From an uncultured Collinsella sp. (GTDB lineage Bacteria; Actinomycetota; Coriobacteriia; Coriobacteriales; Coriobacteriaceae): 26,979 nucleotides of DNA. The translations under genes were made by a program, and so were the position numbers. A model generated the notes under the pieces. The model ran no database searches. It saw only the letters and a list, made by a program, of their open reading frames with translations, and was not told the DNA's origin. The stretch covers positions 1 to 26,979 of the forward strand of contig CABUWA010000009.1 in the NCBI GenBank assembly GCA_902495085.1, in the 5' to 3' direction. This document shows positions 1 through 7,671 of the stretch, one piece after another (position 1 is the first letter of the stretch; each line of letters begins with the position of its first letter).

Positions 1-489
1 GCCCAGCTCAACGCCACCGTCCCAGGTTGCGGCGCCGCCCACGGTAAGCGGGTCACCGCCAGCGCGCATCACGGCCTCCTTCTGGTCCAGGATGCCGCAT
101 GCCTCCACGATGGCATCGATCACGGTCTCGGGACGAATGGCGCACCCGGGCGCATACACGTCCACGGGAATCGCGCGGTCCACGCCGCCGATCACGTTGT
201 AGGCATCGCGGAACACGCCGCCCGAGCACGCGCAAATACCGCAGGCCACCACGCACTTGGGCTCGAGCATCTGGTTGTAAATCTGGCGCACGACGGGCAG
301 GTTCTGGGCATTGACCGACCCCGTCACCAAAAAGATATCCGCATGCTTGGGGTTGCCGGTGTTGACCACGCCAAAGCGCTCCGCATCGAACAGCGGCGTG
401 AGCGAGGCCAGCACCTCGATATCGCATCCGTTGCAGCTCGAGCCGTCGTAATGAATGACCCACGGCGAGCGCGACATTTTATGATCCAT
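1..489 (-). CDS. Energy-converting hydrogenase / complex I-like 20-kDa Fe-S subunit (EchC/HycG/NuoB family), 3' end cut by window
   Basis: The 163 visible codons carry the NuoB/HycG/EchC cysteine pattern: CNGC at residues 19-22, a CGIC motif near residues 83-86 and APGC at 113-116. In this family such cysteines hold the [4Fe-4S] cluster that passes electrons to or from the large catalytic subunit. The ATG at 489 is chosen because AGGAGG lies 8 bases upstream; a second in-frame ATG at 477 has a poorer site. The gene begins 12 bases after the stop of the membrane-subunit gene, so the two are cotranscribed. The pairing with a fused NuoL/NuoH-type membrane protein points to a group-4 [NiFe] hydrogenase or similar membrane complex. 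The large subunit, which would settle the substrate, is outside the window. Confidence 0.88.
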   Translation of the reverse strand, partial: MDHKMSRSPWVIHYDGSSCNGCDIEVLASLTPLFDAERFGVVNTGNPKHADIFLVTGSVNAQNLPVVRQIYNQMLEPKCVVACGICACSGGVFRDAYNVIGGVDRAIPVDVYAPGCAIRPETVIDAIVEACGILDQKEAVMRAGGDPLTVGGAATWDGGVELG

Positions 490-501
490 GGATGCCGCCT
501 C

Positions 502-3384
502 CTAAATAAATACGTCGACGAGGATGGGCATAAGGTTGAGCAGGCCAAACACCAGCGCCACGCCCCATCCGAGCCTAAAGCAGCTGCGCCAGGTGCTACG
601 TGCGAAGGTGTTGTCGATCAGGACCTCGACAAAATACGTCGCGGCCATCACGACCAGGGCTACGACCCAGCTCACGGGGTTGTCCCAAACAAAGAACATG
701 CCCACCCACATCAAAAACAGCACGGTCTCGCACCAGTGCATAAGGGTCATCTTGGCCAGCGTGCCGCCGCTCATCTCGGTGGCGACGCCCTGGACAATCT
801 CCTGATGCGCGTGATGCGAGTACGAAAGGTCAAACGGCGACTTGCGCAGCTTGATGGTAAGCACCGCGAGCAGCGCCAGGAAAATGGGCGCGCTGTACAC
901 GATGATGGGGGCCGACTGCCCCGTCACGGCGATGGAATCAAAGCTGTCGGTGGCAAGGTACAGGCCCACGCTCATCAGCAAAACGGCGGGCTCGTAACTC
1001 ATAACCTGCAGCAACTCACGATCGGCGCCAACCTGGGCAAACGGGCTTTGCGTCGAGGCGGACGCCAACACCACAAAGATCGCGGCGAGCGTCACCATAA
1101 AAGCGCACAGTAGCGTGTTAGAGCCCGACACAAAGATGCCGCCGCCCACGACGGTAAAGATGAGCGCGCACGCCATATAGGTATCGTCCATGGTGTTTAC
1201 GCTGGCAGGGGCTTTGCGCAGCAACTTGGCAACGTCGTAGAAAGGCTGGAGCAGGCGCGGGCCCACGCGGCCCTGCATACGGGCCGAAAGTTTGCGGTCA
1301 ACGCCGTCGATCAGGCCACCAACCAAAGGCGCCAGCAGGGCAAACACCACGGTACCAATAAATATGCCCACGACGCCCGAGCCTTCAAAATACTTGCCGC
1401 GCAACACCGAGGGCGCGCTCATGGCAAGCCGCTCGGGCCCAATCCACGCGCAGCACAGCAGCGCAAACAAGATAATGCTGCAGCACACGACGCTACCCGC
1501 GGGGCCAATACGCTTCTCGCCAAGGGCGTCCTCCGAGTACCAATTGCGCTTTTCGGCCTTCACCTCGTGTCCCATCGAGCCACGGAAATGGCGGTAATTG
1601 TCGGTTCCCACACCCGAAAGATATACGTTTACATGCGGTTTGTTGCTCACGCGGAACGACGTCAGCAGCACCACGGCGATAAACGCCACGATAACCACCA
1701 TCAGATACATGGCGTCCTTGCCAATAACGTACGGCACACGGCCAAACACCATGGCCAAGTAAGGCGACACCAGGCCGCTCGAGATAACCGGAAACGCCAC
1801 ACAGCACAGAATCAGCAGCGCGGCGATGGTGTTGAGCGCCATCCATTCGGTCTTATGGACATTGACCTCAACGTTTTGAGCCGTGGGGTCGACGCCCGAA
1901 AGCTTGGCGAGCCACTTACCCCAGAAGTAAAACGTCGCGGCCGAGCCAAAGGCAAGCACCATGATCATGAGCACGTTGCCGGTCTGCGCGAACGCCACCA
2001 GGGCGCCCCACTTGGACACGAGCATGCCAAACGGCGCCACAAACATGCCCATAATGCCCAGCATCATCAGACGCGTCAGGTGCGGCATGCGGCTGAACAT
2101 GCCGTCCATGTCCTCGATGTTGCGGCTGCCGATATGGTGCTCGGCAGTGCCTACGCACAGGAACAGCAGTGACTTGGCCACCGTGTGGAACAAAATCAGG
2201 AAGATGGCAGCCCACACGGCCTCGGGCGCGCCGACGCCCAGGCAGGCACTGATGAGGCCCAGGTTGGAGATGGTGGAGTACGCAAGCACGCGCTTGGCGT
2301 TGCTCTGCGAGATCGCCATAAGGGCTGCCAGCAAAAACGTGATGGCGCCCACACTTGTGACCATAAAGCCGGTCACGGGATAGATGGCATAGAGCGGGCT
2401 CAGCTTGACCATCAGGAACACGCCGGCCTTGACCATGGTTGACGAGTGCAGCAGGGCACTCGTGGGCGTGGGGGCAACCATGGCGCCCAACAGCCAAGTG
2501 TGGAACGGCATCTGTGCGGCCTTGGTAAGTGCGGCGAGCGACAGCAGAACGACCGGCATCACCAGCAGCGCAGATTGCGCGGTGCCAGCGCCGGCAAGCT
2601 CGATCATGCCCGAGACGGTCAGCGGCATGCCGTTAACGTGCAGATACATGAGTCCGGCCAAAAACGCAATGCCGCCCAGCATGTTGAGGATGATCTGGGT
2701 AAAGGCGTTCTTGATGGCCTCGGGCGTGCGCGTGTAGCCAATCATAAGGAACGAGCACACGGTGGTGATTTCCCAGCCGCAGAACAGCCACTCAAGGTTG
2801 TCGCTCGTCACGATGACGAACATGGCCGAGAGGAACAGGAACATAAGCGCCAGGAACTGCGGGCGACGGTCGGGCGCGGTCTGCCCGCGCAGCGCGGCCT
2901 CGTGCTCGTCATGGGCCTGGAAGTCCTTCATGTAACCCAGGGCATACACGCAGATTAGACTGCCGACGATACCGACGGCGAGGACCATGATCACGCTCAT
3001 ATAGTCCAGGTAGAGCGGCGTCGCCGTGACGGCCTCGGCCGCGGGCAGCGTCATGGCTGCAAAGGCGAGCGAGCCCACCAGCTGCACCACGCCGAGCACC
3101 GTGGTGAGCGTGCTCTTATATTTACGCGCGTTGTACAGGATGACGGCGCACAGAATCACGTCGATGACGGAGCTGATGATCGAGAGCACATGCGAGGTGT
3201 CGGGGGCAACCTCAAAGCTCTGCGGACCCGTACCAAAAAACATGACGGCGACTACAACTGTCACCGCCATAATAACGCCGGAGCCTATGAGCCCCACCGC
3301 ATCGCGGGCGCGGTCACCACGCGCGAGCAGCATGCCCAGCGCCGGTACCAGCGGAAACAGGGTAAGGAAATACAGTAGCGTCAT
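502..3384 (-). CDS. Fused proton-antiporter (NuoL/M, EchA/HyfB-like) and NuoH-like (EchB/HycD) membrane subunit
   Basis: This 960-aa, highly hydrophobic protein has two recognisable parts. Residues about 120-450 match the proton-translocating antiporter module (Proton_antipo_M): a conserved Glu in WEITTVCSF (about 205), Lys in TKAAQMPFHTWL (about 288), Lys in STMVKAG (about 319) and HTVAKSLLF (about 400-408). Residues about 665-960 match NuoH/HycD/EchB, with GRVGPRLLQPFYD at about 706 and the charged-loop motif GADRELLQVMSYEP. In Ech and Hyf complexes these are normally separate proteins of about 640 and 290 aa, and the length here equals their sum. There is no frameshift or stop at the junction, so the fusion looks genuine. 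The ATG at 3384 follows a GGGGGAG site. It is likely to be cotranscribed with the Fe-S subunit downstream. Role inferred: ion pumping coupled to hydrogen or quinone chemistry in the membrane. Confidence 0.9.
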   Translation of the reverse strand: MTLLYFLTLFPLVPALGMLLARGDRARDAVGLIGSGVIMAVTVVVAVMFFGTGPQSFEVAPDTSHVLSIISSVIDVILCAVILYNARKYKSTLTTVLGVVQLVGSLAFAAMTLPAAEAVTATPLYLDYMSVIMVLAVGIVGSLICVYALGYMKDFQAHDEHEAALRGQTAPDRRPQFLALMFLFLSAMFVIVTSDNLEWLFCGWEITTVCSFLMIGYTRTPEAIKNAFTQIILNMLGGIAFLAGLMYLHVNGMPLTVSGMIELAGAGTAQSALLVMPVVLLSLAALTKAAQMPFHTWLLGAMVAPTPTSALLHSSTMVKAGVFLMVKLSPLYAIYPVTGFMVTSVGAITFLLAALMAISQSNAKRVLAYSTISNLGLISACLGVGAPEAVWAAIFLILFHTVAKSLLFLCVGTAEHHIGSRNIEDMDGMFSRMPHLTRLMMLGIMGMFVAPFGMLVSKWGALVAFAQTGNVLMIMVLAFGSAATFYFWGKWLAKLSGVDPTAQNVEVNVHKTEWMALNTIAALLILCCVAFPVISSGLVSPYLAMVFGRVPYVIGKDAMYLMVVIVAFIAVVLLTSFRVSNKPHVNVYLSGVGTDNYRHFRGSMGHEVKAEKRNWYSEDALGEKRIGPAGSVVCCSIILFALLCCAWIGPERLAMSAPSVLRGKYFEGSGVVGIFIGTVVFALLAPLVGGLIDGVDRKLSARMQGRVGPRLLQPFYDVAKLLRKAPASVNTMDDTYMACALIFTVVGGGIFVSGSNTLLCAFMVTLAAIFVVLASASTQSPFAQVGADRELLQVMSYEPAVLLMSVGLYLATDSFDSIAVTGQSAPIIVYSAPIFLALLAVLTIKLRKSPFDLSYSHHAHQEIVQGVATEMSGGTLAKMTLMHWCETVLFLMWVGMFFVWDNPVSWVVALVVMAATYFVEVLIDNTFARSTWRSCFRLGWGVALVFGLLNLMPILVDVFI

Positions 3385-3631
3385 ACCATCACTCCCCCAT
3401 GCAAAAACGCTGCAATTGTTTAACGTTATAGCTCAATTACGGGGTTGCGGTGGCAGGTTTTCGGTCAACTGGGGAGTTTTAGGCGTACGGGGCAAGGGCA
3501 CGTCCGCTTTGGAGCAGAGAGGCGACGCTCCCCTATCGCAGCGACAGGCGCGCGGGCCACTGCGCGCGGTTTATTGGCCACTTTGGAGGATGTCCCGACA
3601 GGCTCGCGCCGGTCCAAAAAGTTGGCGCGGC

Positions 3632-3657
3632 AAGAAAAATGCGCCCCTGTGGGCGCA
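3632..3657 (-). terminator. Rho-independent terminator after the HTH gene
   Basis: On the minus strand a perfect 7-bp stem TGCGCCC/GGGCGCA with a 4-base loop is followed by a run of five T. It starts 13 bases after the stop of the HTH gene and isolates it from the hydrogenase operon. Between here and 3384 I see no gene; short reading frames there have no ribosome binding site. A hydrogenase-operon promoter is presumably in this interval but no convincing -35/-10 pair was found. Confidence 0.85.
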
Positions 3658-3669
3658 CCATCCCGTTTG

Positions 3670-4065
3670 CTATTCCGCCTTTTTAACGCGCGGCTTGCGA
3701 CCGCGCGGCTTATCGACCAGTGCGGCCTCACCGCTCTCGCGGTACTGACGGCACCAAGCCTTGACCGAAGACTCGCTGGGAATCTTGTGCTTGATCATGG
3801 CCTCGCGAACCGTCAAGCCGTTTTCCAGACGGTCCTTAACCACAGCGAGCTTTACGTCGTACGAATAGGTGTGATGATGCGAACCGGCATTGAGAACGGC
3901 GTCGGCACCGCCCACGGCATACGCGCGGGCCCACTGACGAGCCGTGGCCTGGGGAATGCCAAGCTCCGCGGCGAGAGCGCGATGACCGACCCCCTCTTGG
4001 AGGATCTCGACGGCGCGCTGTCTAACCTCGGGCGCATGCGTGCGAGTCCTAGTTGCTTCCGACAT
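3670..4065 (-). CDS. Solo helix-turn-helix protein related to IS3/IS150 OrfA (InsJ-like)
   Basis: This 131-aa basic protein contains two helix-turn-helix units in tandem. The first (about residues 8-50) includes RALAAELGIPQATARQWAR; the second (about 65-115) includes TVREAMIKHKIPSESSVKAW. It ends in a PRGRKPRVKKAE tail. This layout is that of InsJ, the small DNA-binding protein of IS150-type elements. No OrfB-type DDE transposase, terminal inverted repeats or target duplication is visible nearby, and the gene has its own promoter and terminator. It is therefore more likely a domesticated DNA-binding protein or a leftover than an active insertion sequence. The ATG at 4065 is preferred, with AAGAAG upstream; a GTG at 4074 is possible. 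The regulatory target is unknown. Confidence 0.8.
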   Translation of the reverse strand: MSEATRTRTHAPEVRQRAVEILQEGVGHRALAAELGIPQATARQWARAYAVGGADAVLNAGSHHHTYSYDVKLAVVKDRLENGLTVREAMIKHKIPSESSVKAWCRQYRESGEAALVDKPRGRKPRVKKAE

Positions 4066-4115
4066 ACCTGCCACTTCTTAGCCTTAACCGTTAATCTGCT
4101 TTCTTACGTGCAAGT

Positions 4116-4144
4116 TAGATAGTAGCATTTTACCGTTTGCTCAA
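4116..4144 (-). promoter_or_regulatory. Sigma70-type promoter for the HTH gene
   Basis: Minus-strand TTGAGC (4144-4139) and TATCTA (4121-4116) are separated by exactly 17 bases. They sit 51 bases upstream of the ATG at 4065, giving a short leader. Confidence 0.6.
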
Positions 4145-4398
4145 AGCAGTTAATTAAAATAGACGCGGCGTTATCTGGGCATTTGGCACCAAATTACGAC
4201 ATTTCTTTATCGATTATTTACGCTGGTAGCTGACTCGCAGCTAATCGTCATTCGCTTGTCAACAAAATTGGCATCTCTTTATGTCCTTTGGTATAGAGGA
4301 TATAGTTATTAACCCCTCCCCCAATAATTTTGAGTGATCTGCAAGGCAGTAGACGTCCTCACTCCTCATGATTACCGCGCATTGCCATCCACCGGAGC

Positions 4399-4438
4399 AA
4401 AACAAAAGGGCGGGACCTGCTGCGCTTGCAGGCCCCGC
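4399..4438 (-). terminator. Rho-independent terminator after the flavin reductase gene
   Basis: On the minus strand an 11-bp stem GCGGGGCCTGC/GCAGGTCCCGC (one G-U pair) with a 7-base loop is followed by CCTTTTGTTTT. It lies about 75 bases past the stop of the reductase gene. Confidence 0.85.
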
Positions 4439-4512
4439 ACCGATTGACACCCGACGGGACACAGCCGGGCGAAACGGATCCGTGCTACCGCCCCGCCTGG
4501 CCGCGAAGTTAA

Positions 4513-6543
4513 CTACAGCTCGTTGGCCGCGTGATATGCCGTGCGAATGGCGCTCGCGATATCGGCGGTGCGCTCGCCCGAGCAGTCGCCCACGCAGGTC
4601 ACGGGCACCGTCACGCCATCCAGGTCAAACGCGTTGGCCTTGGAGCCCACGGCCATCACCACGTAATCGCAGGCGATCTTCACCGGCTCCTCGGCGCCGT
4701 CCTCGGTGGTGCGAACAGCCTCCACGCCCTCGTCGGTAATGGCGGTCAGGCGGGTCTTCACGTGCTGCTCCACGTTGTGCTCTGCAAAGTCGCTCATAAT
4801 CAGCGGCAGAATGGTCTCGGACTCGCCCGCGGCAATCTTGTCGAGCATCTCGACGATCGCCACCTCGCAGCCGTGCTGCAGCAGATACTCGGCAGTCTCG
4901 GTGCCCACCAGGCCACCGCCAATGACGGCGACGCGGCCGCTGAGCTCCACCTTGCCGGCCAGCACGTCCCAGCTCGAGACGACCTTGTCCGAGTCGGCGC
5001 CCGGAACGGGGATGACCACGTCGTGCGCGCCCACGGCCACAATCGCGGCGTCGGCGGCGTTGAGGTCCTCAGCGGTAGCGGCATGGCTGAGCTCAACCTT
5101 CACGCCCAGGCCAGGCAGAATCTTCTCGTAGTACTCGACCGAGCGCATGATCTCGTCCTTGCGCGGAGGCGCAGCCGCCAGCACAATCTGGCCGCCCAAG
5201 TGATCGCTCGCCTCGTAGATGGTCACGTCGTAGCCGCGCTTGGCCGCCACGCGTGCGGCCTCCAGGCCGGCGATGCCGCCGCCCACCACGGCGATCTTCT
5301 TGTCGCCCTCGCCCGGCTTAATGGCGATGGTCGCCTCGTCGCCGTTCTCCGCGTTGAGCACGCACGAAATGTACTTGCGGTTTTGAATCGCGTCGACACA
5401 GCCCTTGTTGCAGTTGAGGCACTCGCGGATGGGCTCACCCGTGGCGGCCTTCAGCGCAATGTCGGGGTCGCACATGAGCGAGCGGCCATAGGCGATGATG
5501 TCGGCGGCGCCGTCTTCCAGAATCTTCTCGCCGGCCTCGACCGAGACAACACGGCCGACGGTTGCCACCGGCACGGAAACCAGGGCCTTGACGCGCTCGG
5601 CCACGGGCAGCGTCCAGTTGTAGGGCATGGCGCCCATGGGCGGAATGGTGTCGCCCATGTTGCCGGTGTGGTTTGCCTGCGCGACCTGGATCATGTCGAT
5701 GCCCGCGCCCTCAAGCAGCTTGGCAAACTCGCAGGCCTCGTCGGGCTGCAGGCCACCCTTGCCGCGCGGCGTGCCGTCGGGGTTCTCCATGATCACGGGG
5801 AGCTTGTACTCCACCATCAGCTGCGGCGCGGCTTCCTTAATGGCAGCGACGACCTCCAGCGCGTAGCGAACGCGGTTCTCGAACGAACCGCCGTACTCGT
5901 CGGTGCGTTGGTTGAGGATGGCCGAGCACAGCGAACCCACCAGGCGGTCGCCGTGGACCTCGATGGCGTCGATCCCGGCCTGCTGTGCGCGAGCGGCCGA
6001 GGCAGCGATGGCCTCCTTGATCTGGGTGAGCTGCTCTACGCTCGCCTCGTTCACAAAGTGCTGCATGTCGTGATGCAGCTTGGCGTAGGCCTGGTTGCGG
6101 ATCTCGTTGGACTCGGCCATCTTGGCGGCAAAGGTCTCCTCGTCGCCGGCGGCTTTGGCCTCCTGCGCGGCCTTGGCGGCGGCCATGGATCCCATGACCA
6201 TGCGGCCGACACCGGGCACGTCGTACTCGGGGTGGAACAGCTGCAGCGCGACCTTGGCGCCGTGCTTGTGGACGGCGTCGGCCAGCGCCTTAAACGTGGG
6301 GATCTGGGCGTCGGTCGCCAGCTTGGGCGTGGGGCTCGCGGTCATGACGGGAGCAACGTCGCCGATGACGATGTAGCTCACGCCGCCACGGGCCAGACGC
6401 TCATAAAAGGCCAGGCTGCGCTCGCCGATGGAACCGTCGCGCTCCTCGTAGCCGGTGGTCAGCGGCGGAAACATAATGCGGTTCTTGAGCTCAAGGGGGC
6501 CAACCGTAATGGGCTGGAGCAGCTTGGATGCAGGTGCGGTCAT
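4513..6543 (-). CDS. Old Yellow Enzyme-type FMN/[4Fe-4S]/FAD oxidoreductase (2,4-dienoyl-CoA reductase / BaiCD / enoate reductase superfamily)
   Basis: This 676-aa protein has the three-part layout of the family. Residues 1-370 form an FMN-binding TIM barrel with the family stretch NQRTDEYGGSFENRVR near 211. A [4Fe-4S] site follows at C375, C378, C382 and C394. The C-terminal half has two dinucleotide folds, GGGIAG near 421 for FAD and GGGLVG near 543 for NAD(P)H. Such enzymes reduce activated C=C bonds of enoyl-CoAs, enoates, bile acids or steroids. The substrate cannot be told from sequence. An Ala/Glu/Lys-rich stretch of about 45 residues (118-162) seems inserted in the barrel. The usual HGAHGYLL active-site region reads HGDRLVGSL, so substrate range may differ from DCR. 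ATG 6543 has an AGAGG site 8 bases upstream. It is monocistronic, with its own terminator. Confidence 0.9.
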   Translation of the reverse strand: MTAPASKLLQPITVGPLELKNRIMFPPLTTGYEERDGSIGERSLAFYERLARGGVSYIVIGDVAPVMTASPTPKLATDAQIPTFKALADAVHKHGAKVALQLFHPEYDVPGVGRMVMGSMAAAKAAQEAKAAGDEETFAAKMAESNEIRNQAYAKLHHDMQHFVNEASVEQLTQIKEAIAASAARAQQAGIDAIEVHGDRLVGSLCSAILNQRTDEYGGSFENRVRYALEVVAAIKEAAPQLMVEYKLPVIMENPDGTPRGKGGLQPDEACEFAKLLEGAGIDMIQVAQANHTGNMGDTIPPMGAMPYNWTLPVAERVKALVSVPVATVGRVVSVEAGEKILEDGAADIIAYGRSLMCDPDIALKAATGEPIRECLNCNKGCVDAIQNRKYISCVLNAENGDEATIAIKPGEGDKKIAVVGGGIAGLEAARVAAKRGYDVTIYEASDHLGGQIVLAAAPPRKDEIMRSVEYYEKILPGLGVKVELSHAATAEDLNAADAAIVAVGAHDVVIPVPGADSDKVVSSWDVLAGKVELSGRVAVIGGGLVGTETAEYLLQHGCEVAIVEMLDKIAAGESETILPLIMSDFAEHNVEQHVKTRLTAITDEGVEAVRTTEDGAEEPVKIACDYVVMAVGSKANAFDLDGVTVPVTCVGDCSGERTADIASAIRTAYHAANEL

Positions 6544-6680
6544 GGATATTCCTCTCTTGTAGGCGCGGCGGCGATGATGCCGCGTAGTTGTCTAGAGGAT
6601 ATGGCATGGGAGCATAGCGACACAACGGAAATCGGCGAATATCAGGTGGCAGCAGGTGGATGGGACGGGACAGCCCGTCA

Positions 6681-6994
6681 GTTTGTCTCAATCTGTAACA
6701 GTTACTCGGCAAAACCGGGTCTTGCTGTTACAGATCGGGACGTTCCTCTCGACCCATCCTCAACAATCTAGATCTGTAACAGCTAGGCCCACTTTTGACC
6801 CCTACCCGTTACAGATCGAGACAAACCATACCCGCCTGCTAGAAAATCTCAATCTATAACAACAACTCGGCAAAATCCGTCCCTCGTGTTACAGATTTAG
6901 ACAAACACGACCCAGCCCACCGGTATATCTCGACCTGTAACACCTAGCCGCCTAAATCGGGTCTAGATGTTACAGGTCGAGATTTTGCTTGAGA
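6681..6994. repeat. Array of four 81-bp tandem units, each an inverted repeat (TGTAACA ... TGTTACA)
   Basis: The left arm atctgtaaca or a variant starts at 6691, 6772, 6852 and 6933, and the right arm tgttacagat or a variant at 6726, 6807, 6887 and 6968. The steps are 81, 80 and 81 bases for both arms. In the fourth unit the arms (6927-6942 and 6968-6983) are a perfect 16-bp inverted repeat. The other units have a few mismatches. The loop between arms is 23-25 bases, and units 1 and 3 share ctcggcaaaa in it. Right arms of units 2 and 3 continue into gacaaac, and the mirror gtttgtc precedes unit 1. The array fills the space between the reductase gene and the tRNA-side terminator. Function unknown. 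Confidence 0.9.
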
Positions 6995-7032
6995 GGCCGA
7001 GAATTGGACCGAAAACACGGTCCCGAAATAAC

Positions 7033-7061
7033 AAAAAAGCTCGCCGGCTAGGCCGACGAGC
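7033..7061 (-). terminator. Terminator, probably the original terminator of tRNA-fMet
   Basis: On the minus strand a 10-bp stem GCTCGTCGGC/GCCGGCGAGC (one G-U pair) with a 3-base loop is followed by TTTTTT. It lies a few bases beyond the CCA end of the tRNA 3' fragment in attL. It is therefore likely to be the native tRNA terminator, now separated from the intact tRNA by the inserted element. Confidence 0.8.
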
Positions 7062-7066
7062 TGCAA

Positions 7067-7116
7067 GTTCTTGGTCGCGGGGGCAGGATTTGAACCTACG
7101 ACCTCCGGGTTATGAG
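7067..7116. repeat. attL: 50-bp direct repeat holding the 3' part of tRNA-fMet
   Basis: This is identical over 50 bases to 26592-26641, with mismatches immediately outside on both sides. Positions 7072-7116 correspond to the 3' end of the tRNA (minus strand), from the anticodon loop to the encoded CCA. The 5' half of the tRNA is absent, so it is a fragment and not a gene. Confidence 0.95.
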
Positions 7117-7157
7117 AGCCCTCGGACGTAGAATCCCACGGTAACAGAGGAAAGTCA

Positions 7158-7172
7158 AGGTAGCATCTACCT
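7158..7172. promoter_or_regulatory. Perfect small hairpin upstream of mobC, candidate oriT
   Basis: AGGTAG-cat-CTACCT is a perfect 6-bp inverted repeat in the non-coding space between attL and mobC. Origins of transfer commonly lie beside mobC and contain such a repeat just before the nick site. No known nick consensus is recognised, so this is only a positional candidate. It could equally be an integrase accessory site. Confidence 0.3.
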
Positions 7173-7233
7173 GCGAAAATGGTAGCGGGAAGTAGTTCTA
7201 GGGAGCCTGTGGTAATTCACGGTAGCCGATGAG

Positions 7234-7267
7234 TTGCCACAGAAATTGCCACAGGCTCTGCCACAAC
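7234..7267. repeat. Three TTGCCACA repeats at 12-bp spacing: probable left arm-type integrase sites
   Basis: TTGCCACAG, TTGCCACAG and CTGCCACAA start at 7234, 7246 and 7258, all in the same orientation. The same word recurs three times next to attR. Short direct repeats at both ends of an integrated element are typical of arm-binding sites for Tn916/lambda-type integrases, which have an N-terminal DNA-binding domain. Confidence 0.7.
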
Positions 7268-7284
7268 GACCAAGGACTACGACC

Positions 7285-7671
7285 ATGCATAATGAAAACA
7301 ATCGGCAAGCCAGGACGCGCGGACGAGTACTCAGGATTGACGTCCGCGTGACACATCGCGAGTATCAGCGCATCAAATCCCGCGCTCGCAAGGCAGGCAT
7401 CGGCATGTCCGCCTATATGCGCTTCCGCGCGCTTAACGACCCTAAGGGCGTGTGCACGATCAACGTTGACGCCGACGAACTGAAGAAGGCTTACGCGAAT
7501 CTCAAGCGCGCGGGCTCGAACATCAACCAATGCGCACGCGCCTTGAACACCTACGGCCAGAAGGGCTGCTCAGAAGAGCGCGTGTCCGCCGCCATACAGC
7601 GCGTGTCCGCCGCAGCTGACGCGGTTGCCGCAGCCCTCGTGGTCGTTCGAAACGGGGAGGTGGTTGCGTGA
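7285..7671 (+). CDS. mobC: MobC-like relaxosome accessory protein
   Basis: This 128-aa basic protein has the MobC pattern: an N-terminal part resembling a ribbon-helix-helix (RIDVRVTHREYQRIKSRARKAGI) and the family signature LKRAGSNINQCARALN at about 73-88. MobC proteins bind oriT and help the relaxase open the DNA strands at the nick. The ATG at 7285 is chosen because AAGGA lies 8 bases upstream; reading further upstream to a TTG would run through the integrase repeats. It is the first gene of the mobilization operon, and its stop overlaps the GTG start of the coupling protein in GTGA. Confidence 0.85.
   Translation: MHNENNRQARTRGRVLRIDVRVTHREYQRIKSRARKAGIGMSAYMRFRALNDPKGVCTINVDADELKKAYANLKRAGSNINQCARALNTYGQKGCSEERVSAAIQRVSAAADAVAAALVVVRNGEVVA

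Larger units (their letters stand above)
4066..4512. other. Intergenic region, partly AT-rich, no gene seen
   Basis: This 447-base gap between two minus-strand genes holds the promoter of the HTH gene (4116-4144) and the terminator of the reductase gene (4399-4438). The AT-rich middle part, about 4145-4398, has no reading frame with a ribosome binding site, no tRNA and no clear repeat. I see nothing else in it. Confidence 0.6.

Noticed and set aside
3670..4144. A complete IS150-type insertion sequence
   Set aside because: No transposase OrfB, terminal inverted repeats or target duplication found.
4531..6771. A 746-codon plus-strand open frame opposite the reductase gene
   Set aside because: It is the antisense shadow of a GC-rich gene with clear motifs; its composition is His/Leu/Gly/Ala-rich repeats without domains.
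6681..6994. CRISPR array
   Set aside because: Arms alternate in orientation, the intervals are themselves similar between units, and no cas genes are near.
7072..7116. A second tRNA-Met gene at the left end
   Set aside because: Only the 3' part is present; the D-arm and 5' acceptor strand are missing, so it is the att copy.
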